The notes below the pieces were generated by a model that saw only the letters and a list, made by a program, of their open reading frames with translations, made no database searches and was not told the DNA's origin. A program made the translations under genes and the position numbers. 64,000 nt of DNA from Mesocentrotus franciscanus (Eukaryota; Echinodermata; Echinoidea; Camarodonta; Strongylocentrotidae), in assembly GCA_037976565.1 (NCBI GenBank), contig CP137671.1, positions 10,306,158 to 10,370,157 of the forward strand, in the 5' to 3' direction. This document shows, piece by piece, positions 41,621 through 57,224 of this stretch (position 1 is its first letter; each line of letters opens with the position of its first letter).

Positions 41621-44600
41621 CTTTTGAAGAAGAAAAGGGTATTGACAATTATTTACACTTCCCAGAATGAATAATAGCGAATTATACGTACTGGTACAAC
41701 TTCATTGAAAAATTACATTTAACTCATTTGTTTGAAGAAAAAAATATTACAAAATGTAAATTATAAGACCTCTCTTAAACATCTCATCATAAATGCTATT
41801 ATCCTATTTAGACAATATATTTGGACAATATTTAAGATGGGATAAATTGAAATATGATGCCATTAATCAAATATCAGGAATGTCATCTTCCGTTTAAAAA
41901 AAGTAGACTTATAATACTACTGCATCTATTTCTTGTCTAAAAAGGGTGACATTGAGGGTGGTTGAAATTGATTAAATGAAATAGTCATTGCCTTCAAAAA
42001 TGTATAAAAAGTTACCAGAAGCTATTTACTCACAAAATGTCCGGGGAATGTGATAAGCACAAGTGTGTGAAAGATCGTATAATGGTTCTCTTCTTCCAAT
42101 CAATCTTAATCACCATCAATTCTTGAATTTAATTGCAATTGTTTTTCAACTTAATTTTTTTCCCAATATTCTAATATTAGCAAAGGTCGAGTCCCCTTAC
42201 CTGTTTTCTTGTGAACAAGAGAAAGTTAATCAGCCTCGGTTCAAAAGGCACAAACGAGATAACCTCAAACTCGAGATACTCCTCGCCTTCCTGTCCATAC
42301 TGTATGGGAAAGAAAATCAGCTCATTAAAAGGTGTCGTAGCGGAGTGGTTTGCTCAGTTGACTGGGAATATGGTCATTGGTTCGAGCCCCGGTAGGGTAC
42401 GTATGTTTTTTTTTATAAAGAGGTTTAATCTTTATTTGCCACTCCGAGAAATGGGGACTAGATGGGATCTTGAAATTGATTGTGATTGAATATTAACTAT
42501 TACCCTTAGGGTGTCTTACATGGTTCAAACGCTCTCTATAACATAAGTGGAAATGATGTATACATTGTGTGAATTAATCCGATGACCGGGGTAATAATAT
42601 CTTTAAAGCGCTTACGTACATCTTTGTATCAAACGTTATTCAATCTAGATCTTTATCATTATCAGTGAAATGCTTTATATGTTTGAGATCGTAGACATGA
42701 CACAGATTCTACAAATGCTCAGTGCAAACGTCTGCCAACAAGCATTTTTATTTTACATCATCTTATTATCTTTGGAAAATATTTGGAAAATGTGTTTTCT
42801 CGCAAATTTTGAGGAAAACAACTTCAATTAAAAAACGGTGAAAATGAAATAAGATTTGTAATGAACTTCGCTTCCAGAAGCTGACGTTCTAGAAGACTTA
42901 CCGGGGTTTCAGATGGAATTACCCGCATGACGTTTGTCAGGCGTATCCCGAAGTCCTTGTCGGTGGTACTGTCTGGATCTATGTTGTAGTAACCGGGACC
43001 TGTGTTGGTGAATGGGATAAATAATACTTCCTGAGAAAATATCAAGGGGCTAATATCTGTTTCACAAAAAGTGTGGTTCATGCGTGACACAGAAGTTAAT
43101 AAGTTTCAACGGAAAGACAAAATATAAAATTCTTTGCAGCCGAATTTTTTCTGAATCAAACACATGTACTCTGGGTCTCATCGAGTCAGTTTTCCTTAGT
43201 CCAGAATAATAGAAGACGAGAAATAGAGAATCTTGTCAAATTGACTTTTCTTGTGAAAGAACGAAGAGACGATAATTTGCCAAATATTATCAAATCTCCT
43301 TAGGACGAGAACATAGACAACACAAATGAAGTTTATAGTGACGAGATGATAATTACCGAGTATGGACAATTCGACCTTTTCGTGACGAGAATGCCAAAAC
43401 TCGTCAAACAGACTTTCTGGTGACAAGAAGGTAAAAAGCTTAAACTCGTCAAACCAACTTTCTGATGAAGAAAAGACAAAATGCCGAAACTAGTCAACCG
43501 GATTTTCTGCTGACAACGAGGTTAGAAGAAAAGATGCCGAGGCTCGTCAACTCCATTTTCTGGTGACGAGAAGACAAGACGCCGACACTCGTCAACTCGA
43601 ATTTCTGGTGATGAAAAGACAAGATGACGAAACTCCTTAACCGACTCTCTGGTAATGAGACGACAAGATGCCGAAACTCGTCAACCCGGCTTTCTAGTGA
43701 CGACAAGACAAGATACCGAAACTCGTCAACCCGACTTTCTGGTGACGAAAAGACAAGATGCCGAAACTCGTCAACCCAACTTTCTGATGACGAGAAGACA
43801 AGATGCCGAAACTCGTCAACCCGACTTTCTGGTGACGATAGGACAATATGCCGAAACTCGTCAACCGACTCTCTAGTGACAAGTATACAAGATACCGACA
43901 CTCGTAAAATCGGCTTTCTGGTGAGGAAAGACAGGAACATATGATCCCGTAACTCGTCAACCGGCTTTCTAATCACGAGAAGATAAGAAGCCAATTCTCG
44001 TCAACGAATTTCTGGTGACGAAAAGACTAGAGGAAAGGGGCAGAATCTCGTCAACGGACTTTGGGGGCGAGAAGACAAACAAAAAGACAAGATGCCGAAA
44101 CTTGTCAAATCGACTTTCTGGTGTCGGGAGGATATGGAAGCAAGATCCATGACCTGAAGTACTTGTATTAAAAAAAAAATCATAATTAGGTGAAGTTATC
44201 AACTATAATGAACATATTTATTTATCAAAAAATAATTATTTGATTTTCTCATATCAAATGTTGGTCAAAGGAATTTTTGGATTAAGTACATTATCATCTA
44301 GTCTTGGCACTTTAAAATTCTAGTTCACTTGATAGTAAAAAAATTAATTCATATCCGTCAAACTTCCTATATAATACTACGAGGTCAGATACAAGTTTGT
44401 TTGAAAATTTCATATTATATGGTTAAAACAAAACTGAATACATGTATTAGCAAAAATTTACCGTTTGAGAGTATCATGTTTGCATGAAACGTTTCATCTA
44501 GTGTGTAGTCTCCGATGTTGACAGGTTCTGAAAATGAATGAAAAATAGAGTGAAAAAGATATATGATAACAGTTGAGAAAGGAACAATGATATTGGTATG

Positions 44601-47600
44601 AATTTGTATCCACAGGAACTTGAAAAGATTATGTAATCGACATTGCAATCTATTTTTTTAGAATGAGGCAATCCAATGCTCTCTTGTTTTCATCCTAGTC
44701 ATTCTAACGGAATAGATCGACTCCATGGGCCTACTATAGTTGACTGAATAGAATGTGTGAAGCTCATATTATATATATACACGTAGCGTCCTACATGGCC
44801 GAGTTTGATTGATAAAGAAGACGGATCTCGCCGAATGCGTATACCCACCTTCACTTATCCGGACACCTACCCCTGGACAACCACCCCCGGATAAGCACCC
44901 CTAGGATAACCACCCTCTAGGATAACTACCCCCTAGGGCAACCACCCTCTAGGACGACTACCCCCTAGGACAACTACCCCCGGACCACTACACCCAGATA
45001 ACTACCCCTAGGATAGTTGTCAGGGGGAAGTTGTCCTAGAGGGTAGTTGTCGTAGGGGGTAGTTGTCCTAGAGGGTGGTTATCCTAGGGGGTAGTTGTCT
45101 GGGGGGTAGATGTCCGGGGATAGTTGTCTTGGAGGGTGGTTGTCCTATGGGGTAGTTAGCTGGGGGGGTGATCATCCTAGAGGGTAATTGTCCCGGGGGT
45201 AGTCGTCCTAGAGGGTGGTTGCCCTAGGGGGTAGTTGTCCTAGGGGTAGTTGTCCTAGGGGGTAGTTGTCTGTGGGGTACTTGTCCGGGGTAGTTGTTTT
45301 GGAGGGTGGTTGTCCTATGGGGTAGTTAGCTGGGGGGGGGGGTAATCATCCGAGAGGGTAATTGTCCCGGGGGTAGTCGTCCTAGAGGGTGGTTGCCCTA
45401 GGGGATAGTTGTCCTAGGGGGTAGTTGTCCTAGAGGGTGGTCATCCTAGGGTTGGTTATCCGGAGGGTGGTTGTCCATGGGGTAGGTGTCCTAGATCCCC
45501 ACCTTCATGCTCGTATGATGCATGTAATATATAGATGCTGACGTGCTAAGACATCAAGATCGCGATCATACGGCTAAGAGCAACCAAAAAGTCACAACAA
45601 ATGCGACATCGGGGTGAATGATTGTGTGTGTGTGTGTGTGTGTGTGCGGGGAGCGGTTTCTGAGTAGATCCAGTTGATTGTGGTTGATATAGAAGTACGT
45701 TCTACCGAAGTAAACTACGAGTATTATTAAGTTTTAAAATACTATACATGTGCGACTTACTGTTAGTTTTTAACGGATAGATCACATAGATTTTACTTTT
45801 GAAAAAGAAGCATAGCTTACAGCAAATGTTCACATTCTCTTTTGTAATTCAGTTAATGATTTGCAAAATACATTATATCAATTGTAAAATAAACCTGAAA
45901 CTGAAAATAAATGAACCAGACAGTTCTCTGGTACGTACCTTCATGTACAGTGAGATACTGTCCTAGGCCATAGCCAGTAGGATGAATGTAATCTAATCCC
46001 ACGTCCCATAGATGCTGACGTGCTAACGCATCGAGATCACGACCTATAGAGGATAAAAATGAACAACAAAAATATTCTTATAGCGTGAATAATACCATGC
46101 AGATAGTATGCCAGTCTTTCCATGAAAATAATATAACTGGTAGAGTTTTAAATGAAAAAAGAAAGAAGTTATTACAATCTTTAGGTTGAGGTGTCGTGGT
46201 CGAGTGGATACTTCATTGGATTGTGGATCACAAGGTCCGCCGTTTGAGTCTCGCCGTGGCACTAATGTCCTTTGGCAAGACATTAATCTACATTTGCCAC
46301 CCTCGACCCAGGTGATGTAAATCGGTACCTGGCAGGAATTAATTCCTTGAAATGCTAGAGCGCCGTAATGGTAGCCATGCTAAAGCCGGGGTAATAATTG
46401 TGAAGTGCGAGGAGTTTCAAGTCTGACAGATATGAGCGCTATACAAGAACCCATTATTATTATCAATGTATTGTGGAATTTATGATCACATCTTTTTCAC
46501 CTGCAAATATCGATTCAAACAGGTTCATTCGTGTACATTGAGATATTATTTTAAGAGTGACATAATACAGTTTATAATTGGTCATGTTCTGTAATGCCCA
46601 TCCATTCAGACTTTCGAAATTGTCCGTTCTTCTGTGGCCAAGTTTGGAGTATGTATCCCTCATTTCTTTTCCCTTAGTGAAAGAGATATCTATGTTTTCA
46701 AGAGTCAAGACCTATTCAAACTCATTTTACTCACTTCCATGTATAGATATATTCTGCTTGGAAGGTATGCTACAACATGACGATCAATTTTATGACACGA
46801 ATTAAAAAAACCCGCTACTATGGAAAGGATCATTACCAGAAATCATCTACGAATGCCGATTTAAACTATTAAATGCATACCTTTGCTTCATTGGCGATTC
46901 TCTCTCTCTCTAACATATTCAAATGTTATGCATAATTTTTAAACAAAGGTTGTTCTTGGCAACCTGAAAGCTTATCCATGGCTTGCCCGACACAGCAACA
47001 AGTAATGTATGCAGACTGGATTCCAAGTATTGTAGTTCATTCATTAATAACAGGTTATGGAATAAAACGTCACTAGGTCCCCAGGTCCCAAGGAAGGAAA
47101 CATCCATCAATTTGAATATTTTAGTAAACCAGTCTATCGTTAAGTAGGAAATCAATTGAGAAGCCTACCGTATATATTTGCGCGAAAGGATGCATTACAC
47201 AGGTCGATATGGCCTAAGAGAACTCGCGTATAGATTTCCTGAATGAAATGAATCAGCGAGGGAAAGGAAAGGTAAAAATAGAAGATTGAGAGAAGGAATA
47301 AAAGAGGAAAAGGGGAGATGGAGAACGATGGACAGAGAGAGAAAGAGAGACAGAGACAGAGAGAGAGAGAGAAGACAAAATGATTGAAAAAATGAACATT
47401 TGGTTTTTATATTGTACAGTTTTAGCCCGTCCAGTTTAAACAATGAGGTTATGTAAACCTTTTGATAACCCATCTGAGGCAGTTGTAGCCATCACAAAAA
47501 GTATGCATGCAGAAACAGGTCGCATGTCACCTACCGTTAATAACTAAATTGTTCATACCCCTTGTAAATTCCATGTTTTTGTTTTTTTCGTAAAAAAATA

Positions 47601-48137
47601 ATGAAAGGTGGACTGGTTGAATTAGGAACTTTGTTGACTACTTTTAGATGTAAGCTTTAACGATTCCCACTTTCAAGAAACATAAATCGGGACAAATCAA
47701 TTTTTCACATACTTAAAAAATGACAAAACTTGGTAACGGTATGAGTAATTTAGCTGTTAAATATATATAGTATTAAAAAATCACGACTCGTGTACAGATG
47801 AACCATGGGCATCAGTTCACACATATTAAATTGATATGTATTATATCAGAGAAAAGGAGAAAAAAGTGTAAACTTTAAAAATTGATGGAAAAGATATACC
47901 TTCTCTAGGGCTGTCGGCTCTTCTACGTCATAGTACTTGGACACATCGACTTCCTTGGCGAAAAAGAATGCCCTCGATAGAGTTGTTGTCCCTTCTCTGT
48001 GTAAAAAAAATATGATTAGAAAATATTACTAGCTGTCATTATTGGAAAATTAAGGACCGATTACAGAGAGAGAGAGGGGGGATAAGAGAGGGTGTGGGAG
48101 ACAGAGGGGAGAGGGAATACGAGATAGAGAGACAGAG

Positions 48138-48178
<41 letters not shown>

Positions 48179-51100
48179 ACTGGTTCGACTATTTCATTCA
48201 ATTCTCATTTTACTTGACTTCTAACTTAAAGGAAGGAAGAAAAAGCTTGTAGGTATGCAATCTGGTAATTTTAGTCCTATCCGAAGGACTTGGTAAGTAA
48301 CTGCAGATTAGTTCCTTGTCAAAGAACACTAACACATCAACTTGGTTTCGAACCCGGGACCTCTTGGTCACCTGAGCCGTCACGCCTGTATTTCAACCCG
48401 ATCGTAAAGGCTCTCGAAAAATCAATTCAGGATAATTCAAACGCCCTATTGTATATCCCATAGAAATCATGTTCGGATTAAAAATAATAGGTAATTGCAA
48501 TATGCGCATATTGCCTTAGGTTGGTCTTTCAGACTTGAATTGTGATTTGATTCATCTACATATTTTGTTATTAATAATCCAGTATTTGTTTATGAGGTGT
48601 ATTATTTTGTATGAATAATTTTTTTCTTCAAAAGATCGCCATACCATTTTACACAGCTGGAAGAAAATAGAATCGTTTGACATTTATGAATAATAGACGG
48701 GGCCATGTTAAAAATGAGATGGGCGAAGGCATGTAGAATCCATTTAACAATGATGGTAATCAATAGTCAAACTATTTCTAAAAAAATCTGTACCTGTATT
48801 GGGCACCCATATCGTAGAGGAATATCTTTCCCGTGGTGATTGGAACACGATCATTCTCCTCCGAACTGAAACACAGAATATTGATATTAAAAATAGTAAT
48901 AATAATAATAATACCAATATTGTTAATAGTTTGAACCTAATTGTTTGAACCTAATTTTTAAACTAAAATTTTACCCTGTGTGAGGAATGATTTGATGAGC
49001 TTTATATCACTAGGAACAGACCTGTTGAATGGGCATCTACAGGTATTTAAACTTATTGGGCGTCATCATAGGTAATTCAGGTAATTGTACAATCTTATCG
49101 TGCGCATAAAGAACTATTTTTGTTTTTCCATCCGCTGTACAATCCAAATGTTAACCATCATATATATTACAAAGTACTACATCTGATATTATACAAATTA
49201 AAGGTGAGTATAATTTAAGATACTACGATATGAATAATTAACATTAAACAGCTTATATAAATATACTACTACAAATAATGACACATCAACAGTGGTGTTA
49301 TTAGCTACATAAGGATGTTGTTTATTTAATTCTTTATTTGTAAAGGAAATGGGTGGAACGTGAGGATTCAATAAACTTCATTTTAACCTTTTCCATGTAA
49401 TTCCAAATTAGTTCCATCACAAGATTGTCCGTAATCTATGCAAATTAAAATACTTTCACGAGGGTTGCTTCTAATAGATCAACTCTTGATCGGTACAAAT
49501 CAACATCGTATTATCAATTCTAATCAATGTTATAATTGTCCAACTTGAAAGAGTTTGCTTAAAGTCTTAAAATCAAGTTTTGATGTACACTTCCCAAGAT
49601 GCAAATAGATTAGCGTCTGTTACAATGTATGTTAGGTTTTCAGGGTTACACGATGTAATCATTTCAAAGGAACAAGAGCCCTGAAAAGGGTGTGTGAGCT
49701 CCGCTAAGAGCTCCTGGTTCTATACGTTTCGACCAGTATGCTCTGATCGTCTTCAAAAGGATTTTACATTTTGGTGCGTGTTTCACTTTTATTTCTGGCA
49801 CATAAAGTTTTTTTTCTTCTCATCTTTTAAACATACGTTTATGGAAAGGCATATTTAAAATTAAAAAAGGCGCTTACCGGTAATAAAAGTCTGCACTGTT
49901 TGGTCCAAATGCCGATATTGTTTCGTAACTCGGGTACATATACGACCCCTGGTAGCTTTAAGACATGGAGAATAAATAAAAGACACTTATTTCATTGACG
50001 ACTAGTAAATAATTGCGTAATGATCAGTCTGGATTCAAAATGGTCAACAAAGTCTATAATTAAAGCCGTTTTCCATTCATGATATATATTCTGCTTACTT
50101 AAGCAGAGATGTTGTGGTCCAGTGGATAATTCCCCGGACTGTGGATCACATGGTTCAAGGTGAAAGTCCCGTCGCGGCACTAATGTCCTTTGGCAAGACA
50201 TTAATCTACATTTGCCACTCTCCACCCAAGTTATAAATGGGTACCCGTGCGCGCTTGTAAAATGGCGCCTGGCCGGAATACTCCCCATGGAGCGGTGCCT
50301 GTGCACTTTATGTGTGGATTAGTAATTGAATCCAATGACCTGTATAATAATAATCACAATGTAAAGCGATAACAAACGTAATATTAAGCGCTATACAAAT
50401 GTGACTATTAAAATCATTTTGTAATTATTATTACTTTCAGGTAAATACAATTGTGGATTATCGTTGTTCTCTCGGCCTATATATTACACTTGTTGATACA
50501 GTAAAACCTGTATTTAAAGACCACACAAGGGAGACGAGAAACTTGGTCTTTATAAGGATGTACAGGTGGTCACTATTAAAGGCAGTTTTGACCATACTGA
50601 CCAATACTATTATAGTCCAAGAGATCACATAGAACACTATTCAGTTGAAAACAAATCATCGTCACTTGAAGTAATGACACCTGGGAGGGGTTTCACAAAG
50701 ACTAAGATCTACTTTAAGTTGTACTTAACTATGGCAGGCCATTCATGCCACTGGTTGCTCTCACCATTATGATCTTTAGATAATATTCTTTCCCTCAATA
50801 ATGAATTATCAAAAAATGTGTAAATTCTGTAGATTTGTGACCATGATTTGTACGTCCCTTGAGAGATCAATGCCAGTAAATGGTGAGAGCAAACAGTGGC
50901 ATGAACGGCCTGCCATAGTTAAGTCTAACTTAAAGTCGATCTTAGTCTTTGTGAAACACTCCCCTGGACCCTGTTCCATCAAACTTATTATCCATAACAG
51001 CTGCCACAGATCTAGGACTATGACAAATCTGCTCACAGCCAATCAAATGCAAGGATTTCAGTAGCTTGTAACAATTTTCGTAACTTGTTATTGATATCAA

Positions 51101-54100
51101 GTTTTATGAAACAGGGCCCTGGTATTTTGCAGTATGAACAAAAAAAACTCTCTGGTATTTTTTTCTTCAAAGAAATTAATTGCTTACTCTCGAATAGTCT
51201 GCAGTCTTTCAGCCACCATGTATTCCGTTAAAATATCCGCATTGCCCACCTTGGGATCCTATTAAAAAAAGGAAATTACAAGGCAAATTACTTACGTTAT
51301 TAACGACTCCAAATTAATTTGTGCGCTTGAAGCCCCGCCCCTGATCCCTTCAACAATCAGTCAGGATTTACCGTTAGAAAAATTTCAGCCAGGCTAAATA
51401 TTATATATATATTTATTTATAAAGTCCTTTAAATAACTCAGGGGCTATGTCTCCTGCAGAACTGCGATTGATCCAAATAGATCGCAAGTCCCTCAATCAA
51501 TTGCGAACTTGTAATGTTTTATCAAATAGTTGCGAGTGACATTGAAAACAAAAAGTTATAAAAGAGTGACGACGCCATCGCTATGTATCACGCGTTACTT
51601 CTTGCATGATGGTTTCGAGAAATTGACCAACAAAAAAAGAACGACAAATATAAACGGAAAAACACAAAAAGTTCGTTGGTCTACACGTTACGAACATTTG
51701 GCAGCCCAGCTTCCCCCATTTTCAATTTCTTGCTTTGCAACTTAAAACCAAATAAAACTATTTTAAAAAAGGAGGAGCAACACTGAATTCTTTTTTTTGC
51801 AACTGATTATTTCCATTGTAGAAACACTGGTTGAGGGTATCTATTAAAGCCCCACTGCACTAATTATAGCTACTTGCGCCCTCTATATAGCAAACAATGC
51901 CTAAGCGGTGACCGTTGGTCCCCCATGGTCCCCTTTTTCTTATGTTAATTGAGAGCTGATTTGATGAGATAACCACCTGTCAGTGACCATGCAGGGAGGT
52001 CGAATCCCTCCTGACCAAACTAGTGCAGATAGGCTTTAAAGGATAGAATTTTAAGAAAAACATTTCTATTAATAAACCAGACCTCAGTCACACCAACGAG
52101 ACTGACATCAGATCGAATACAGACCGATCAAACAATTACATTATCACCTATGGCCGAAAATCGGCCGGTTTGGGGGTCGGTACGGAGGTCGGTTCGGCGG
52201 TGTAACTGGGGGTATGGAGGGAGAATCTTCCGGGGAAGCGGTGAGATTATCAAGGAGAAAAAGAGGAAAATCTATAGACTGTTAATACTTACATTCATAT
52301 CTTCTATCAATCCTTGCATCCACACGACCATTTCTATCATTGTCGACGATTCAATTAGCTAGAATAAGAAAATCAATCAAACAGCAAACATTAAGATAGA
52401 TTTCATTCTTGTTACGAACATAGAGATCATTTGGCAACATTAAAGTAAAAAGGAGAAGAAAAAAATAAAGACAAAAAAAAAACAAAACAAAACAAACCCA
52501 AACAATTATTTCTCGATTTTGGTAGAAACGAATATACCCAGCGTTCTGTTCCTCCAAAATAATGTCTCTCATCGTTATTTATCCGAAAGAAAGATTGGAC
52601 AAGTCGACAATAATTCTCATTTTTTAAACATATTTTCGCAGTAATATTAATTATCATGCATGCCCGCTTTCATTCATAAAAGGCGTCTGTGCCACATTTT
52701 CAATTTAACTCAATTTCTTAAGGTTTTCGAACAATTGCCTTTTTTAATCAAATGAACAATTTGATATTTTGTTTTCTTACCATTGCTTCTTTCATAACTT
52801 CTATTTCTTGATCGTTCTTGATAGCTTTCATTAGAAGAATAGGAGATGGCTCCATGATGTATTTCCTCTGCAATGAAGGAGATAAGAAACTAAACGACCA
52901 AACCCTCAAGGCATAGGCATGGCACAAATTGAATCCGAAGGTATATCAATTAAACTATTCAAGCTGAATGCAACTTAAGTAGTTTTCTTTTAAATATTTA
53001 ATCATTACAGTAGAGAATGAGTTGCCAATGTGTATACCCAAACGGTACAAGAGCGACACTGCTAACATAGGGTGCAAATTCGAACCTACAAAATTGCAAT
53101 TTGCACCCTGGACGAAACATTGACCCTCAAGAGGGGGTAATGTGCACATTTAGGGTGCACTCTGCATAGAAAACAAAAAACTTGGCTTTGTAAAAGTTTT
53201 TTAAAAATGTATTAGCGGGAGAGCATCTATCGTATTACTATCATTTGGAGTGTCTATCTTTTTTAAGTTGCATAGCAAGAAATTAATGTCTTTCATAACA
53301 GCCGGAGTTCAAAGCTTCCCCGCACTTGCTTCATCTAAAAAAAAAGTTCAAGCGTTTCTTACTAAATATCTGAAATAAACGTATTTTACTCATAAGATGT
53401 GGATTATCAAACTTGTAAATATTCATAGCTATTTATTTTCATTTTTCTTTCTTTTCCCTTCTAATGCCTTCTAATGTTATAAAAAGGATATTTTATCTTA
53501 AGCATGGAGCTAGCCTCTGACAGGACTTTGACCTCTGCAACTGACCTCTGCAACTGGCTCCAAATTCATAGTTCAAAAATACATTTCATTTGCCCCTCAT
53601 ACATACAGTACTTATTTTGTAACTTTCCACCAGTCGCCTTTTAGGTTTTAGCTCTATAATCTTATATCCTGGGTTCACTTGAGATTGAAATCTTTAATAA
53701 TAATATTCCGCTTTTATATAGCGCTTAATTACATCATGCAACGATGTCGCTATAAGCGATACAGATATATTATTACCCCGGTCATCGGCTAGTCCGCACA
53801 CAATGTATGCTTATTCTCCACACCCTGGGGAGCATTCCAGCTAGGCGTCATTTTACAACCGCTCACAACGATGAGCAAACTACATTAACTTTCGCATCCT
53901 CCCGGGTACCCATTTAACACCTGGGTGGAGAGTGGCAAATGTAGATTAACGTCTTGTCGGGCTGGGATTTGAACCCCGTACCTTGTGATCTGCGGTCGGG
54001 TGACTTATCCACTAGACCACAACACCTCTGCACCTAAACCTATCAAATCGAAGATACTTATTTCTGATATGATAATTCTTACGTCATCACTGCCGACTTT

Positions 54101-57100
54101 GGTCATGATGGCATCGTATACAAAGTAGCTGGATGAATTGCTGAACCAGATCTTCTGGGAGAAAACCAGATTGTTTGGGACAGTCAAATCGTTGTAGAAA
54201 GCAGAAAGACCTTTGGCAGTGATACACGTGGAGCGACTTGAACCTGCCAATTTTATACATAAGATTAAAGATCAAAGTATTTAGTTCTGGGATCCAAAAG
54301 GAAAATTTGAATTAAACTAGTTATGTACATGTATGTGAGCATAGTATTTAGAAACTGACATCTGCCTGCCGGGTTCGCACAAACTCTCTTGCATAAAAAG
54401 GGTGCGTTTACACGCAACTTGATTTTAGGCAATCATTATCGCATATTTGCGACTTGAGTTTTCGTTTTACTTATTAGTTTTTTTTAGCGGTTTTTTCTGT
54501 TGTTTAAACAAAACTTTGAATGAAGGAGTTACGCATTGGGATATATATCCCTGTCTGATATAGTCAAATAAAGGATATCTTAAGATACTATGCCCTCTGT
54601 AGCATTTTGTTGTTGTTGCGTTACTTGTTTGCTTGCTTGTTAGCGGACTATGGAGTACAAAGCAACTTACCACCCACCTGGTATACGTCTGTGCTAACAC
54701 CAGTCGGAATGTCCTACCCATGTCCAGACTTTGTAATAAATTCTATCATAATAATTCCTTGATGGATTGATAACTTACCGGCACACTGCTCAGAGTCCAG
54801 TTCTAAGTGCTGGCGGATTTCAGGATAGCGTTCCTGATCCAGCCTCACTCCAGTATCGTACATGTACAGACTACAAAAAGGAAGAATGGGGAAAGGTCGA
54901 AGCATCAGCAGTGTTATTCTACTGCGAATAGTGCCTTTGGAACAACAGTGGTTTTAAAGCCCCACTGCACTACTTATAGCTACTTGCGCCCTCTATATAG
55001 CAAACAATGCCTAATCGGTGATCGTTGGTTCCCATGGTCCCCTTTTTTCTTATGTTAATTGAGAGCTGAGCTGATGAGATAACCCTCTGTCAGTGACCAT
55101 GCTGGGAGGTCTAATCCCTCCTGGCTAAACTAGTGCAGATAGGCTTTAAGATTGCAACATCAAATTCTTCCCATCTTTTGACAAAAAACTGCAGCTGAAG
55201 TTTCATGATGACTAAAATCCATTTGAAAATGCCATGACTTTTAAATGGAAATGTTTAATTCAGAAAATGAATCGCCATAAAGTAAACAAAACCACTATAT
55301 GACACACAATCTTATTGATTCCCTTTAGAAAAATACGAAAATGATTGATTTTTGTTGAAAAAGAAGACAACTTACTAGATGTAACTGAATCCGATGACTG
55401 CATATGATATAAAGAGAGGATTGTATGGCACATCTTCTCCACGGAGATTAAACAGCCCTGTAACCATTGTGATGTAAAAGAAAATAAAAATAAAATACTA
55501 GGGTGTCAAAATGATTTTAAAAAATTGATTATGAACTCAAAATAATGTCAAACATCATCTAAACCATCTAAACGATACAGAACTAAGTAATTATCAACAA
55601 GTTGTCATTTTAGTCTTTTCGTCACCTTTTATAGATTACGATCTGTCCGCCTTCTAGCTACCGTCAGATAGAAGATGGTTGTTACGTCACAATGGCATGA
55701 TTAAAGTGATGATGATGGAGATATTGATTGCAATGATGACGATGATGATGATGATGATAAAGGTGATGATGAATATGATGACGACGATGATGATAGTGAT
55801 GAGGTGGATGGCCATGATAATGGTGATGATAATGGTGATGATTGTCTCGATAATGAGTACGATTTGATGAAAATGGTGGTACAGATAATAATCGTGATGA
55901 TAACGATGATGAAGTTGTTGATGTTGATGGTAGTTGTGGTGATGAGATGATGATGACGATGATGATGATGATGATAAATTTGATGTCTATTGTAGATGCG
56001 GCGGTGACGGTGATGATGATGATGATGATGATGATGATAATTATGATGATGATAATGATGATGATAATGATGATGATGACGATGATGATGATGATGATAC
56101 TGGTGGTGATGATGATTATGACGATGATGATAATGATGGTGATGATAAAGTTTATGATGTCCATGGTAGATGTGGCGGTGACGGTGATGATGATGATGAT
56201 GATGATGATGGTGATGATGGTGATGATGATGATGATGATGACGATGGTGATGATGATGATGATGATGATGCTACTGATGATTAAGGTTATAACAGTGTAG
56301 TACTAGGATCGTCAAGTGTTGACAGATATGAGCTCTATACAAGAACCCACAATGATGATGATTAACATGATGAGGATGACGATAATGTCATTCTCAGCTA
56401 CTTACATGCAATCTCGTCAAGCCCTGTTATGACGAGCAGATCGCAATCTCTCTCTGCCATTATTTCTCGGACATTCTTATAGTCCGGGTTATCCGGAATC
56501 GACTGGAAAATCTTCTGCCTCCACGTATAACCTGGTCAGAAAGGAAAAAAAATCCCAAATAGGGACCGGTTAATCAATCAAACTTACCATTTGATCATCC
56601 TGATCGAGTTTAAACCAGCATTCTAGTCTACTAACTTATTAGCATGCCAATTAAAACGATTACTATAAACCAGCAGACCATCCTTCGATTTTAATATATT
56701 TCCCAATTTGAATTCTCGATTTACATGGTGAAATTGGCTGACATCACATCTGAGAATGTGTCTGCAAGTCTATCAAAACTCTCTTTATCTTTCGTAAACA
56801 TAAATATGCGATGCAGAGTCCATGATGTACATGTATTCCTCGTAACCAATAATTTATCCAACCCCATTCTCTACAATATATACCGGTTTTCGAAGTCTCG
56901 AATTCATTGCGTACTAAATGCTCAAAATCATTTTCACCTTTCCCGGAACTCAGCCTTCTCTATCAAAGCCCATTCTTGAGTTAACCACTATTTTACCTGC
57001 CATGAAGTCGTTTTGCACCTCTAGTTTCTCCCCGGGGTAAGGGTCTTTAGGGCTCTCGAGGTCTTCCCAGATTATGTCTACAAGATTGTGTTCATCGTCG

Positions 57101-57167
57101 TGGGTTGTAAACTGCATCGTCCGAGTCTCCAGATGGTTCGTCTCGGTCAGTTCCAACCAGTCCCCTA

Positions 57168-57224
<57 letters not shown>

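Noticed and set aside
43000..43030. Upstream acceptors for XPNPEP-like exon 20
   Set aside because: The CTCAG acceptor breaks the phase. The GGAAG acceptor keeps it but inserts ten residues into a conserved strand. The CAACACAG acceptor gives an ungapped family alignment.
43494..43994. 166-codon minus-strand frame with DEFRHLV repeats
   Set aside because: Produced by the 45-bp minisatellite inside an intron. Other frames of the same array are equally open.
43390..44130. CRISPR-like regular repeats
   Set aside because: Repeats are contiguous with no unique spacers, and the host is eukaryotic.
50566..51064. Two open frames of 68 and 87 codons
   Set aside because: They fall inside foldback element H and MITE G. 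The second copy of H at 57556 does not keep the frames.
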